Assembly (NCBI GenBank): GCA_011525295.1
Contig: WTGV01000059.1
Location: 62,001 to 126,000 of the forward strand
DNA: 64,000 nucleotides
Direction: 5' to 3'
Source of the DNA: Pseudomonadales bacterium
GTDB lineage: Bacteria > Pseudomonadota > Gammaproteobacteria > Pseudomonadales > Azotimanducaceae
The position numbers were made by a program, and so were the translations under genes. This document shows positions 1 through 8,036 of the stretch, in pieces. The notes under the pieces are model-generated. The model saw only the letters and a list, made by a program, of their open reading frames with translations. It was not told the origin of the DNA and searched no databases. The first letter of the stretch is position 1. The number at the start of each line of letters is the position of its first letter.

Positions 1-887
1 GTTGAGTTCTGTGTCTTGCACCACAAAAGACTCCCATCCCACTCTACTAAGAACTCTTCAAGTTCCTGTGTATCCTCATCGTGAAACGACGAGTTTCGTG
101 AAAGAGAAATTCGCCACAAGGCTTTATCGTCCGCAAAAAATGGAAGTGTATGATCGCGTAGTTTTTGCCAAAATTGCGGGTCGATTTCGGCATTCGACTC
201 AAATGCCTTCATGTCTCGGTTAACTGCGGCGGCGACACCAGTGAAACGCAAATACAGCTTCCCGTCGAAGTAACAGGTCCCCGACAGCGACGAAGTCTTT
301 CGTGTGTATTGCGAGATCAGTGATGTGCATTCTTGCGAATTTAGGGAAGTAGCGATTGATCGAGTTTGTTCCGGAATCGGAAGTAATTTAAGGCTGGCGC
401 TCAGTAGGACGCCCAGAGTTCCCTGAGACCCACCGAGAAGACGAGCTACATCGAACCCAGCTACATTCTTAATCACTTTTCCGCCGAACCTTAGAAGTTC
501 TCCGTATCCGTTGATCATTTCGACTCCTAAGAGGCTGTCGCGTACTGTACCGTACCATGGTCGACCTGGACCGCACCAACCACTTGCAATAGCCCCTCCA
601 ACCGTACCCCTTCCATCAAACAGAGGTGGATCACACGCCCACATCTGCCCATGTTCAGCAGTAATGTCCCTAAGTTCAGTCAACTTCGTACCCGCGCGTA
701 CTGTGATGACGAGTTCTTCAGGTCGATATTCAATCACGCCCTTGTGGTCGGATGTCGTTAAAAGTGGAACCGTTATATCCCCAGTGTACAAGAACGATTT
801 GCTACCCTCACCCGTAATCCGCAACGGAAGTTTCTGTTCCAGTGCAGTATTGACCGCGTCTTGCAACGGCGAGGAGTCGTTCGCCAC
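1..887 (-). CDS. glcE: Glycolate oxidase FAD-binding subunit GlcE (3' end beyond the window)
   Basis: Subunit of membrane-associated glycolate dehydrogenase (glycolate to glyoxylate), working with GlcD and the iron-sulfur subunit GlcF. The reverse strand reads open to the left edge, giving about 295 residues of a protein usually near 350. Recognisable GlcE blocks are WACDPPLFDGRGTVGGAIAS, WCGPGRPWYGTVRD and GGKVIKNVAGFDVARLLGGS, which form the PCMH-type FAD fold. I chose the GTG at 887, 4 bases after the glcD stop, because it gives an N-terminus of family length. An in-frame ATG at 938 inside glcD would add 17 residues. glcF would be expected next, outside the window. Confidence 0.9.
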   Translation of the reverse strand, partial: MANDSSPLQDAVNTALEQKLPLRITGEGSKSFLYTGDITVPLLTTSDHKGVIEYRPEELVITVRAGTKLTELRDITAEHGQMWACDPPLFDGRGTVGGAIASGWCGPGRPWYGTVRDSLLGVEMINGYGELLRFGGKVIKNVAGFDVARLLGGSQGTLGVLLSASLKLLPIPEQTRSIATSLNSQECTSLISQYTRKTSSLSGTCYFDGKLYLRFTGVAAAVNRDMKAFESNAEIDPQFWQKLRDHTLPFFADDKALWRISLSRNSSFHDEDTQELEEFLVEWDGSLLWCKTQNS

Positions 888-891
888 GGAG

Positions 892-2346
892 TTAAAAACG
901 ACTAAGTTCGGGAAACGGCACTTGTCCTTTATGGACATGCATACCGCCCAACTCTGAGCATCGCGCTAAGGTTGGGATCGCTTTACCTGGGTTCATATTT
1001 CGGTTGACATCGAACACATTGCGAATGCGGTGAAACTGTTCAATTTCAGGAAGTGAAAATTGCGAACACATTTGATCAATTTTTTCCACACCAACACCGT
1101 GTTCACCTGTGATCGTACCGCCCACGCGAATGCAATGTTCAAGAATCTCCGCCCCAAATTGCTCGGCTCCCTCGCGTTGATTCTTGTCAGACGCATCGTA
1201 GAGAATCAGCGGGTGTAGATTTCCGTCGCCAGCATGGAAAACATTCATGACACCGAGGTTATAACGTTCAGACATACCGGTGATAGCCTTTAGTACTGGT
1301 CCAATCTGATATCGTGGAATTGAACCGTCCATGCAGTAGAAGTCTGATGCCATGCGCCCCGCGGCTGGAAACGCAACTTTGCGTCCTAACCAAAGTCGTT
1401 CACATTGCTCTGGATCCGTCGCAAGTTCGATGACCGAAGCGTCATATTGTTTCATAACTTCCGCGACTTTGTCAGTTGCGCTAGTTACTTCCTCCTCAGT
1501 CCCGTCCAGCTCACATAAGAGTACTGCTTTCGCATCTTTAGGATAACCGACTTCCGCAAACTCCTCCGCGGCACGAACTGCAAGTTCGTCCATCATCTCG
1601 AGACCACCGGGAATCACTCCCGCTGCAATGATGCCAGCAACACAATTACCTGCAATTTCTACATCATCAAACCCGCCCAGCAGAACATGCCTAACGGGAG
1701 GAATCGGTAGCAATTTAACTGTAATTTCTGTAACCACGCCGAGCATGCCTTCAGAACCCACAATCAGCGCTAAGAAGTCATAACCTTCCCAATCATAAGT
1801 TTTGCCGCCAAGCACTAATTCATCACCTTCGATTGTGAGAACTGTCAGTCCAACGACGTTGTGCAATGTCAGACCGTATTTGAGACAGTGCACACCGCCT
1901 GCATTTTCAGCGACATTTCCTCCTATGCTACACGCAATCTGCGAAGAAGGATCAGGCGCGTAAAACAATCCGTGTTCCTTAGCTACCTCCGATATGCTTA
2001 AATTTGTCGTACCGGGTTCAACCGTGGCCGTACAAGCTAGTGGGTCTACTTCGAGGACGCTGTTTAGTTTCGACAAAACCAACAATACTCCTTCGCGGTG
2101 AGGCCGAGCACCACCCGATAGACCTGTCCCCGCACCTCGCGTTACCAGAGGAATGTCACATTCGTTACACACCCGTAGTACGCTACGTACGTGTTCAACA
2201 GACTCAGCTAAAACTACGACACCTGGTAATTCTTTTTTGACAGTGTATGCGTCGGATTCAAAAGGTTCTTTCTGGTACTGATCCGTCAGAATAGCATGCT
2301 CGGGTATTTCCGCAAAGAGCTGTGTTAATGCAAATTCAGAAATCAT
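892..2346 (-). CDS. glcD: Glycolate oxidase catalytic FAD subunit GlcD
   Basis: FAD-linked subunit that oxidises glycolate (and often D-lactate). The 484 residues match the family in length. The N-terminal PCMH FAD domain carries VTRGAGTGLSGGA (about residue 70) and APDPSSQIACSIGGNVAENAGG (about 130-150); the C-terminal FAD-oxidase domain carries HAGDGNLHP and GEHGVG. The end GGMHVHKGQVPFPELSRF is the typical GlcD C-terminus. It is followed after 4 bases by glcE and begins with ATG in a divergent region shared with the dihydroorotase gene. A palindrome lies directly upstream of the start and could be an operator. Confidence 0.96.
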   Translation of the reverse strand: MISEFALTQLFAEIPEHAILTDQYQKEPFESDAYTVKKELPGVVVLAESVEHVRSVLRVCNECDIPLVTRGAGTGLSGGARPHREGVLLVLSKLNSVLEVDPLACTATVEPGTTNLSISEVAKEHGLFYAPDPSSQIACSIGGNVAENAGGVHCLKYGLTLHNVVGLTVLTIEGDELVLGGKTYDWEGYDFLALIVGSEGMLGVVTEITVKLLPIPPVRHVLLGGFDDVEIAGNCVAGIIAAGVIPGGLEMMDELAVRAAEEFAEVGYPKDAKAVLLCELDGTEEEVTSATDKVAEVMKQYDASVIELATDPEQCERLWLGRKVAFPAAGRMASDFYCMDGSIPRYQIGPVLKAITGMSERYNLGVMNVFHAGDGNLHPLILYDASDKNQREGAEQFGAEILEHCIRVGGTITGEHGVGVEKIDQMCSQFSLPEIEQFHRIRNVFDVNRNMNPGKAIPTLARCSELGGMHVHKGQVPFPELSRF

Positions 2347-2353
2347 TTGAAAG

Positions 2354-2366
2354 TGTACTGTACAGT
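2354..2366. promoter_or_regulatory. Palindrome just upstream of glcD (possible operator)
   Basis: The stretch contains the 10-base palindrome ACTGTACAGT (2357-2366) nested with TGTACTGTACA (2354-2364), which has an 11-base dyad. It lies 8-20 bases upstream of the glcD ATG, where a repressor would block initiation. Glycolate genes are often controlled by GntR-family regulators, but no regulator gene is visible here, so the link is inference. Confidence 0.3.
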
Positions 2367-2413
2367 TTGGTTAACGCTCTCGCCCATCTCAATTTTCACT
2401 CTACTAAAAAATG

Positions 2414-2438
2414 TAACATACTGCTTCACATTATGTTA
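2414..2438. promoter_or_regulatory. Inverted repeat in the glcD/dihydroorotase divergent region
   Basis: Arms TAACATA (2414-2420) and TATGTTA (2432-2438) are perfect complements separated by 11 bases, in the middle of the 173-base region between two divergent genes. The spacing suits a dimeric regulator binding two successive major grooves. No function is known. Confidence 0.3.
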
Positions 2439-2519
2439 AAGGTTTTTGGAAGAACTTTAACGAACGTTCCTTTACTTTAACTTACCCCAACCAAGTGTCC
2501 AGAAGAGATTATCAGTAGA

Positions 2520-3857
2520 GTGCGAAATACCATTGTCCTGAAAAACGCGAAAATCGTCAATGAAGGACGAATTTTGGAAGGTGATCTCGCAATCTGCAAA
2601 GATCGAATCAGTCAGGTTGGCGGTACGGTTGGTGGGACCACTGAGATTGATGTAGCAGGGTCCTGGGTTCTACCCGGCATGATTGATGACCAAGTGCATT
2701 TTCGCGAACCAGGAATGGAGCATAAAGCAACCATCGCGACGGAGTCTCGTGCGGCTTTGGTAGGCGGTATCACCAGCTATATGGAAATGCCCAACTGCGT
2801 ACCACAAACCACAACACACGAAAATTTGCTTGCTAAACACAATCGCGCTAGCCGTACCTCGGTTGCAAATTACGGTTTCTACTTGGGTGCGACTAACGAC
2901 AATATTGAAGAAATTAAGCGAGTCGACCCCCAGTTAGCTTGCGGCGTCAAAGTCTTCATGGGTGCTTCGACTGGTAACATGCTCGTCGACAATCCACAAT
3001 CTTTAGAAGACATTTTTGCTTCGTGTCCGCTAGTCATAGCGACACATTGTGAAGACTCGCCCACTATTCAAAAAAATGAAAGTGAGGCGCGTCGAAAGTA
3101 TGCCGGCAACCCACCCCCGCAACTACATGCTGAGATCCGCTCAGCTGAAGCTTGTTATTTGTCTTCGTCTCTCGCGGTTAGGCTCGCCAAGAAACATGAT
3201 GCCCGCCTCCATGTATTACATCTCACCACCGCACGAGAAATGGAGTTGTTTGAAATTGGCACAATTGAGAGTAAAAAGATCACTGCCGAGGTCTGTGTAC
3301 ATCACCTAATTTTCGACGACTCACACTATGCGAGTAAAGGAGCGTCGATCAAATGCAATCCTTCAGTCAAGTATGAACAAGACAGAGAAGCCTTACGGCA
3401 GGCTGTAAACGAAAACCGCATCGACGTGATCGCGACCGACCATGCACCGCATACTCTGGAAGAGAAAAAAGCTGTGAAATTTGTCGATGCTCCTGCCGGC
3501 TTACCCTTAGTCGAATACGCCGTACCTGCACTTTTGGAACTAGTAACTGAGGGTATTTTTGGACTCACGACACTTGTCGAAAAGGTTGCCCATGCACCGG
3601 CAAAACGATTTGAACTGAAAGACCGTGGCTTCGTACGAGAGGGATTCTTTGCGGACCTGATCGTAGTCAATCCCGAGGGGAGCATCTCAGTTGCCGCGCG
3701 CCCGGTATGGTCCAAGTGCGGTTGGACTCCCTTTGATGATTGTGCATTTACTAACGAAATTACTCATACGATCGTTAATGGCAACCTAATGTACGCCAAT
3801 GGCGAAATTTGTTCAGATCAACCAGGTTTACCATTGACGTACAACAGACCCACATAA
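2520..3857 (+). CDS. pyrC: Dihydroorotase, Bacteroidetes-like type
   Basis: Amidohydrolase-superfamily enzyme expected to interconvert N-carbamoyl-aspartate and dihydroorotate. Visible elements: DDQVHFREPG at residues 56-65 (metal motif, with Gln58 in place of the usual first His of HxH), carbamylatable Lys144 in GVKVFMGASTGNMLV, His176, His231/His234 and the ATDHAPH motif with Asp307. The wording IDDQVHFREPG and KVFMGASTGNML is that of Bacteroidetes dihydroorotases (from memory), unlike E. coli PyrC. It starts at GTG, with no alternative before residue 54. The NCS2 permease follows after 76 bases, so a role in nucleobase or hydantoin use is an alternative. Length (445) is normal. Confidence 0.85.
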   Translation: MRNTIVLKNAKIVNEGRILEGDLAICKDRISQVGGTVGGTTEIDVAGSWVLPGMIDDQVHFREPGMEHKATIATESRAALVGGITSYMEMPNCVPQTTTHENLLAKHNRASRTSVANYGFYLGATNDNIEEIKRVDPQLACGVKVFMGASTGNMLVDNPQSLEDIFASCPLVIATHCEDSPTIQKNESEARRKYAGNPPPQLHAEIRSAEACYLSSSLAVRLAKKHDARLHVLHLTTAREMELFEIGTIESKKITAEVCVHHLIFDDSHYASKGASIKCNPSVKYEQDREALRQAVNENRIDVIATDHAPHTLEEKKAVKFVDAPAGLPLVEYAVPALLELVTEGIFGLTTLVEKVAHAPAKRFELKDRGFVREGFFADLIVVNPEGSISVAARPVWSKCGWTPFDDCAFTNEITHTIVNGNLMYANGEICSDQPGLPLTYNRPT

Positions 3858-3933
3858 TCGGATGAATAGGCGCGAACAAGCGAAGTCTCAACGCTTTTAC
3901 AACATGCTCATCATTTAAGGAACCTCTCACCCT

Positions 3934-5652
3934 ATGTCATCACCATTACGTTACGAAGTAAATGAAAATCCTCCTACTCCTTTAGCGTTTGGTTTAGCGC
4001 TTCAGTTCACGATTATTGCGATCGCGGGAATCGTGGTTACGCCGGCAATCGTTATTCAAGCAGCTGGCGAGAGTGCGAGTTATTTGGAATATGCTGTCTT
4101 CGCCTCTCTCGTCGTCTGTGGGATCTGCACTTTCTTACAGGCTCGACCAGTTTGGCGGATAGGCTCTGGATACATACTACTGATGGGAACATCAGGAGCG
4201 TTCATTGCGGTGAGTATCGCTGCTTTGGAGGCTGGGGGTGCGGTGATGTTAGGAGCACTTGTATTAGTGTCGTCCTTCGTGCAATTCGCTTTCGCCTTCA
4301 AGTTGTCTTGGCTCAGAAAAGTAATCACTCCAGCTGTTGGCGGAGTCGTGATCATGTTGATACCTGTGACGGTAATGCCAATAGCGTTCGATTTTTTTGG
4401 GAACGTACAGGAAGAACATCTTGCTTTTGGAGCTCCTTTTGTTGTGTTTTTAACGGTTCTTATAGGTGTCGGATTGGGAATTCTTGCAAAAGGAATGCTA
4501 CGTCTGTGGACGCCCGTGATTGGCATTGTTATCGGTACGATCGCGGCCGCGATCCTCGGTATTTATGACTCTACGCCGGTTCAAAACGCTGCATGGATCG
4601 GGATACCAAAATTTTCCGAGATGTCTTTTGACTTTTCATTGAACTCTTCGTTTTACGGTTCATTTTTTACTCTACTCCCATCATTCATTTTTGTTACCGT
4701 CATTGGCATGGTCGAGACTATCGGAGACTCGATAGCTATTCAACGTGTTTCACAGCGGAAACCCAAATCACCCGATTATCGCGTAGTTCAAGGTGCTGTA
4801 GGAGCTGACGGTTTCGGAAATTTATTGTCGGGTTGTTTAGCTATCGTGCCCAATACAACCTATTCCAGCTCCATCTCGGTGACCGAGTTAACCGGCGTCG
4901 CATCTAGGCGAGTGGGAATGTTCATCGGCGGAATCTTCCTAATCGCCGCGTTTTTACCGAAGTTGCAAGCAATAATCGTCTCTCTACCTCCACCCGTGGT
5001 TGGTGCATATCTGCTAATCGTGTTGGGATTACTGTTTGTAGTTGGTTTGCAAATGGTCGCGCGCAGCGGATTAGACTATCGAACGGGATTGATTGTCGGT
5101 ATTTCCATGTGGGTCGGTATTGGATTTCAGTACCAGTTCATTTTTCCTGGTCTATTCACCGGAATGTGGGGCGATCTCTTACAGAACGGTATGACCGTCG
5201 GGGGACTCACGGCGATCTTTCTGATGTTGCTTTGGCGAGTTACCTCGTCGCGACGAATTAAAACTCAATGCGATTTAAGACCGGAGGCAATTCAGGAACT
5301 GCAATCTTTCTTAGACCAAGTGTGCACCCGCTGGAAATTGTCGGATGAGATTAGAAGTAATATCGAACTAGCCAACGAGGAAACGTTGCATATTCTTCAA
5401 CAGAGTAGGCCAGACGACGAACAGCGAAAATTAAGCATCTCGGTCCATAAAGAATTGAATTTGATCGAGCTTGAATACGTCTTAGCGCTCGACTTGGAGA
5501 ATATCGAAGATCGAGTCGCGATGCTTCAAGAGTCGCCAGGGGAATTCAACGAAGATGACTATTCGTTGAGGATATTGCGCCACATTTCAGCGCACGTCAA
5601 ACACGAAAAGTATTTCGACGTCGACTTCTTATCAGTAAAAGTGAAGTGTTGA
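3934..5652 (+). CDS. NCS2 uracil/xanthine permease with a C-terminal RsbW-like domain
   Basis: Inner-membrane nucleobase:cation symporter. Residues 1-437 form the transporter, with about 14 hydrophobic segments, the ETIGDSIAIQRVS segment (near residue 265) and the PNTTYSSSISVTELTGVASR signature of uracil-xanthine permeases. Residues 438-572 are a soluble cytoplasmic extension absent from ordinary members. Its IELANEETLHIL helix and late RILRHISAHVKHEKYFDVDF segment look like a degenerate HATPase of the RsbW/anti-sigma type, but the expected N-box Asn is not evident. Start ATG 3934. The neighbour upstream is the dihydroorotase, suggesting uptake linked to pyrimidine or purine use. The substrate cannot be assigned. 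Confidence 0.88.
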   Translation: MSSPLRYEVNENPPTPLAFGLALQFTIIAIAGIVVTPAIVIQAAGESASYLEYAVFASLVVCGICTFLQARPVWRIGSGYILLMGTSGAFIAVSIAALEAGGAVMLGALVLVSSFVQFAFAFKLSWLRKVITPAVGGVVIMLIPVTVMPIAFDFFGNVQEEHLAFGAPFVVFLTVLIGVGLGILAKGMLRLWTPVIGIVIGTIAAAILGIYDSTPVQNAAWIGIPKFSEMSFDFSLNSSFYGSFFTLLPSFIFVTVIGMVETIGDSIAIQRVSQRKPKSPDYRVVQGAVGADGFGNLLSGCLAIVPNTTYSSSISVTELTGVASRRVGMFIGGIFLIAAFLPKLQAIIVSLPPPVVGAYLLIVLGLLFVVGLQMVARSGLDYRTGLIVGISMWVGIGFQYQFIFPGLFTGMWGDLLQNGMTVGGLTAIFLMLLWRVTSSRRIKTQCDLRPEAIQELQSFLDQVCTRWKLSDEIRSNIELANEETLHILQQSRPDDEQRKLSISVHKELNLIELEYVLALDLENIEDRVAMLQESPGEFNEDDYSLRILRHISAHVKHEKYFDVDFLSVKVKC

Positions 5653-5720
5653 ATGTTGAAATTCAACTCTTAAGATAACACGAAACCTGTCAAGACTATT
5701 ACGGCAGATTTGGCGTTCTA

Positions 5721-6941
5721 CTATTGGGTTAGTTCGTCAACGTTCGATTCCGTTCGTTCTTTACTCTTGATTGAAACATCGCTTAGTCCGCTCGATCGGA
5801 CATCCAAGTGCGCTGCTGTTACTTTCTGCACTTCAACGTCTGCGGATCCCGATGCTTGAATTTCAACTTCATCGCTATCAAGTGATTCAATTTCGACATC
5901 CGCCAGACCTGAGGTATCTATTTGTGACTGTTCTGTGCTTAAGCTCTTGATTGAAACATCAGAAGAACCGCCAGCACTGAGCTTCAATCCATTCGTAACT
6001 GTTTGTCCTAAATCCAAGTCCGAGAGTCCGTTTGCCTTCATTTCCAGTTGCGGTAACCGAAGAGACTGAACAGTTACGTCAGCCGATCCACTCAAGTCGA
6101 TTGTCGAGACTTCAACACTCGATTCAGCTTGTTTTAAGGGTATCTGAACCTTATCTGCAATAAAGTTGCTCAAACCGTTGACAGACAGAACTAATTTTTG
6201 TGTCTCCATATCAATTGTGTTTGAATCTGATGATCCACTCTGATCGAACTCGACATTGGGACTGACTAACGAGTCCAATTCAAAGTCAGCAAGCCCGCTC
6301 AGCGACACTTCCGTCGTATGGGCCTCCACAGACGCGATACTCAGATCACTCGACCCGGTGACTGTTATGTGCACTCTGTCAGCTTGAACGTGATCCAACG
6401 TCGTGGACGATAAACCGCCCATATTGATTCGTACATGCTCAGCTACCATCTCCTTAGCTCTGAGTGTTCCGGAGTTAGACAGATCTATCCATGCCAAGGA
6501 AGCAGTAGTAAGTTCGATAGTCGGATTGCCCAAATCTTTGGTATGCACCACACAGTCCTTACCGAACTCTAAGCGCCAACCATTTCGTTTTTCTTGGTGA
6601 AGGCTGTAACCGTTGTAGTGTTTAGAGGGATAGCTTTTGCGCTTCGCAAACTGCTGTCGAGAATCTGGACAGAGAACTACGAGATCAAGATCTAATTCAA
6701 CTCCGCCGTCTTTTGATGTGATAATCAGTGCATCGTGAAATAGCTGACTGCCTGTAACTGTCAGTGTAGTTTGCTCGCCTGGCTGTACGTGAAAATCGAA
6801 CGGTAGCCGATGTTTAATTCCCTCGGTGTCGTCCAAATCAACTAGTTTATCAAAAGATTGAACTTGCCCGAAGACGGTAGAAGTCATTCCTAAGCCGAGT
6901 GAGAAAAGAACTAGGTAACGCGTAAAGACGTGGTAATTCAT
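5721..6941 (-). CDS. Secreted GIN/DUF2807-like protein with 20-residue repeats
   Basis: Exported 406-residue protein with an N-terminal signal peptide (about residues 1-25, ending VFGQ). Residues 30-150 are a non-repetitive head. Residues 170-395 hold 11 repeats with a conserved Gly-Leu or Gly-Ser followed by Ser/Ala-Asp, at Gly 176, 196, 216, 236, 256, 285, 305, 325, 345, 365 and 385. The period is exactly 20 residues with a single 9-residue insertion, and GL and GS repeats alternate strictly. The pattern suits a right-handed beta-helix as in DUF2807 (putative auto-transporter adhesin head, GIN) proteins. It is convergent with the NCS2 gene. Function unknown; an envelope or surface role is inferred. 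Confidence 0.8.
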   Translation of the reverse strand: MNYHVFTRYLVLFSLGLGMTSTVFGQVQSFDKLVDLDDTEGIKHRLPFDFHVQPGEQTTLTVTGSQLFHDALIITSKDGGVELDLDLVVLCPDSRQQFAKRKSYPSKHYNGYSLHQEKRNGWRLEFGKDCVVHTKDLGNPTIELTTASLAWIDLSNSGTLRAKEMVAEHVRINMGGLSSTTLDHVQADRVHITVTGSSDLSIASVEAHTTEVSLSGLADFELDSLVSPNVEFDQSGSSDSNTIDMETQKLVLSVNGLSNFIADKVQIPLKQAESSVEVSTIDLSGSADVTVQSLRLPQLEMKANGLSDLDLGQTVTNGLKLSAGGSSDVSIKSLSTEQSQIDTSGLADVEIESLDSDEVEIQASGSADVEVQKVTAAHLDVRSSGLSDVSIKSKERTESNVDELTQ

Positions 6942-7421
6942 GGGTATTTCATGCCTCTTAATGGTTAGATTTGGAATTCCTACGCAATTATTGTACCACT
7001 AAAGCTGTGATACGGCTAGTTCCCTTAGTACAACGTGGCTTGTGCTTGTGGTGGATTGCAATTTTAACCGTGTTCGACAGACTTGTTTACACACAAAGTC
7101 CCTCTACGAGGCAGATCAACAGCCAGCACACCTTACAGAACTGATCCTCATGAAGAGGCTACCCCACTCAGACATGTCAAAAAGACACACAAAGAAATGA
7201 TGAGGTCTTGATTGGATTCGATTTCGTCGTCCAAGATGCTTGGGTAAATTTCAACGATTCACAAGCACTTAAGACAGTAGTTTTGAGTAAGTCCGCAGAT
7301 TTTGGGTGTTTTGTGACGGTCTGGACGCTATAGAAGAATTTGTTCGATCGTCCCTAGTTTGTGATCAAATTGACAAGTGTTTGGCACGGTTTGTGCTTGG
7401 TAACCTGCAATACAACGCTGA
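6942..7421. other. Non-coding stretch ahead of the PspC-type operon
   Basis: No convincing reading frame of useful length, tRNA or strong hairpin is visible. The left end must hold the promoter of the leftward repeat-protein gene. The right end contains the sigma-54-like element at 7381-7396. Confidence 0.5.
7381..7396 (+). promoter_or_regulatory. Sigma-54 (RpoN) type promoter
   Basis: TTGGCACGGTTTGTGC matches the -24/-12 consensus TGGCACG-N4-TTGC closely: GG at 7383-7384, ten bases, then GC at 7395-7396. Transcription would begin near 7408 and run into the small genes ending in a PspC-domain protein. In enterobacteria the psp operon is sigma-54 dependent through PspF, which supports this reading. 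I saw no upstream activator dyad that I would call, and no pspF in the window. Confidence 0.6.
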
Positions 7422-7523
7422 ATGAAAATAGACAACCCACATGACTACACCCGAATATTTGCGATCTCATGGTCGAAGAGACTCGGTACGGCACACTGGG
7501 ACGGACAACCTTCGAGCAGGTAA
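7422..7523 (+). CDS. Possible 33-residue leader peptide
   Basis: ATG at 7422 opens a 33-codon frame ending TAA at 7523, six bases before the next ATG. It begins about 14 bases after the predicted sigma-54 transcription start and has no clear ribosome site. It has no recognisable domain. It may be a chance frame or a short first gene of the operon. Confidence 0.2.
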   Translation: MKIDNPHDYTRIFAISWSKRLGTAHWDGQPSSR

Positions 7524-7529
7524 GGCTCA

Positions 7530-7760
7530 ATGATCAGAATAGCTCGGTACAGTTCCCCAAGATTTTCCTTGTTGGCTCTCGGGATTACAGCTGGCTTTGT
7601 ACTCTTACTGTTTGTTGCGACGTTTGTGACCCACCTGCCCGCTGTTGCTCCACAACAGGCGAGCACCATAGAACATGATACTACTGTACGCCTTCATGAA
7701 GTTGGAGAAAGTACTAGTAACTACAACCTAATCTACATCTTTAAGGTAAAGGAATTATGA
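7530..7760 (+). CDS. Small single-span membrane protein, coupled to PspC
   Basis: A 76-residue protein with one hydrophobic segment (about residues 12-34, FSLLALGITAGFVLLLFVAT) and a polar C-terminal tail. Its stop overlaps the next start as ATGA, and an AAGG lies 5 bases upstream of its ATG; both argue that it is real. It is not PspB by sequence. It sits where pspB would be expected, between a sigma-54-like promoter and the PspC-domain gene, so a phage-shock-type membrane role is possible but unproven. Confidence 0.5.
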   Translation: MIRIARYSSPRFSLLALGITAGFVLLLFVATFVTHLPAVAPQQASTIEHDTTVRLHEVGESTSNYNLIYIFKVKEL

Positions 7761-7987
7761 GAAATCGATACATGGCAGGCGAACGTACTGCAGAATACAT
7801 GGACGAGGCGTTTTCGCGGCATTCTGCATGGATTCTTGGCGTGTGTGCCGGAATCGCGAATCGGTTGGGATTCAACCCAGCAATTCTGCGAGTCGTCACC
7901 TTTTGTTGTTTGCTCTTCATGCCACTAAAGACTATTGCAGTCTATTTGCTTGTATGGGTCATCTTCTTCCGCCATAGACGCGGTTAA
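7757..7987 (+). CDS. PspC-domain small membrane protein
   Basis: A 76-residue protein whose residues 22-75 (SAWILGVCAGIANRLGFNPAILRVV, then FMPLKTIAVYLLVWVIFF) match the PspC domain: amphipathic GVCAGIA motif, then a membrane span and a basic end. PspC proteins sense membrane stress and, in enterobacteria, relieve PspA inhibition of PspF. The ATG at 7757 has a good AAAGGA site and overlaps the previous stop; ATG 7772 is a weaker choice. No pspA, pspB or pspF is in the window, so this is a reduced or scattered psp set. Confidence 0.8.
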   Translation: MRNRYMAGERTAEYMDEAFSRHSAWILGVCAGIANRLGFNPAILRVVTFCCLLFMPLKTIAVYLLVWVIFFRHRRG

Positions 7988-8036
7988 TACAAGCACCATC
8001 AAACACGCAACGGCCTTCAGGCAAACGTTTCAGCAA

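Noticed and set aside
511..957. Rightward frame of 148 codons
   Set aside because: Antisense of glcE/glcD; the reverse strand encodes clear GlcE motifs in this region.
5648..5667. GTTGAAT/ATTCAAC hairpin overlapping the NCS2 stop
   Set aside because: Seven weak A/T-rich pairs, no T-run; not convincing as a terminator.
7445..7669. Leftward frame across the PspC operon leader
   Set aside because: No domain, no signal and overlaps the better supported rightward small genes and their sigma-54-like promoter.
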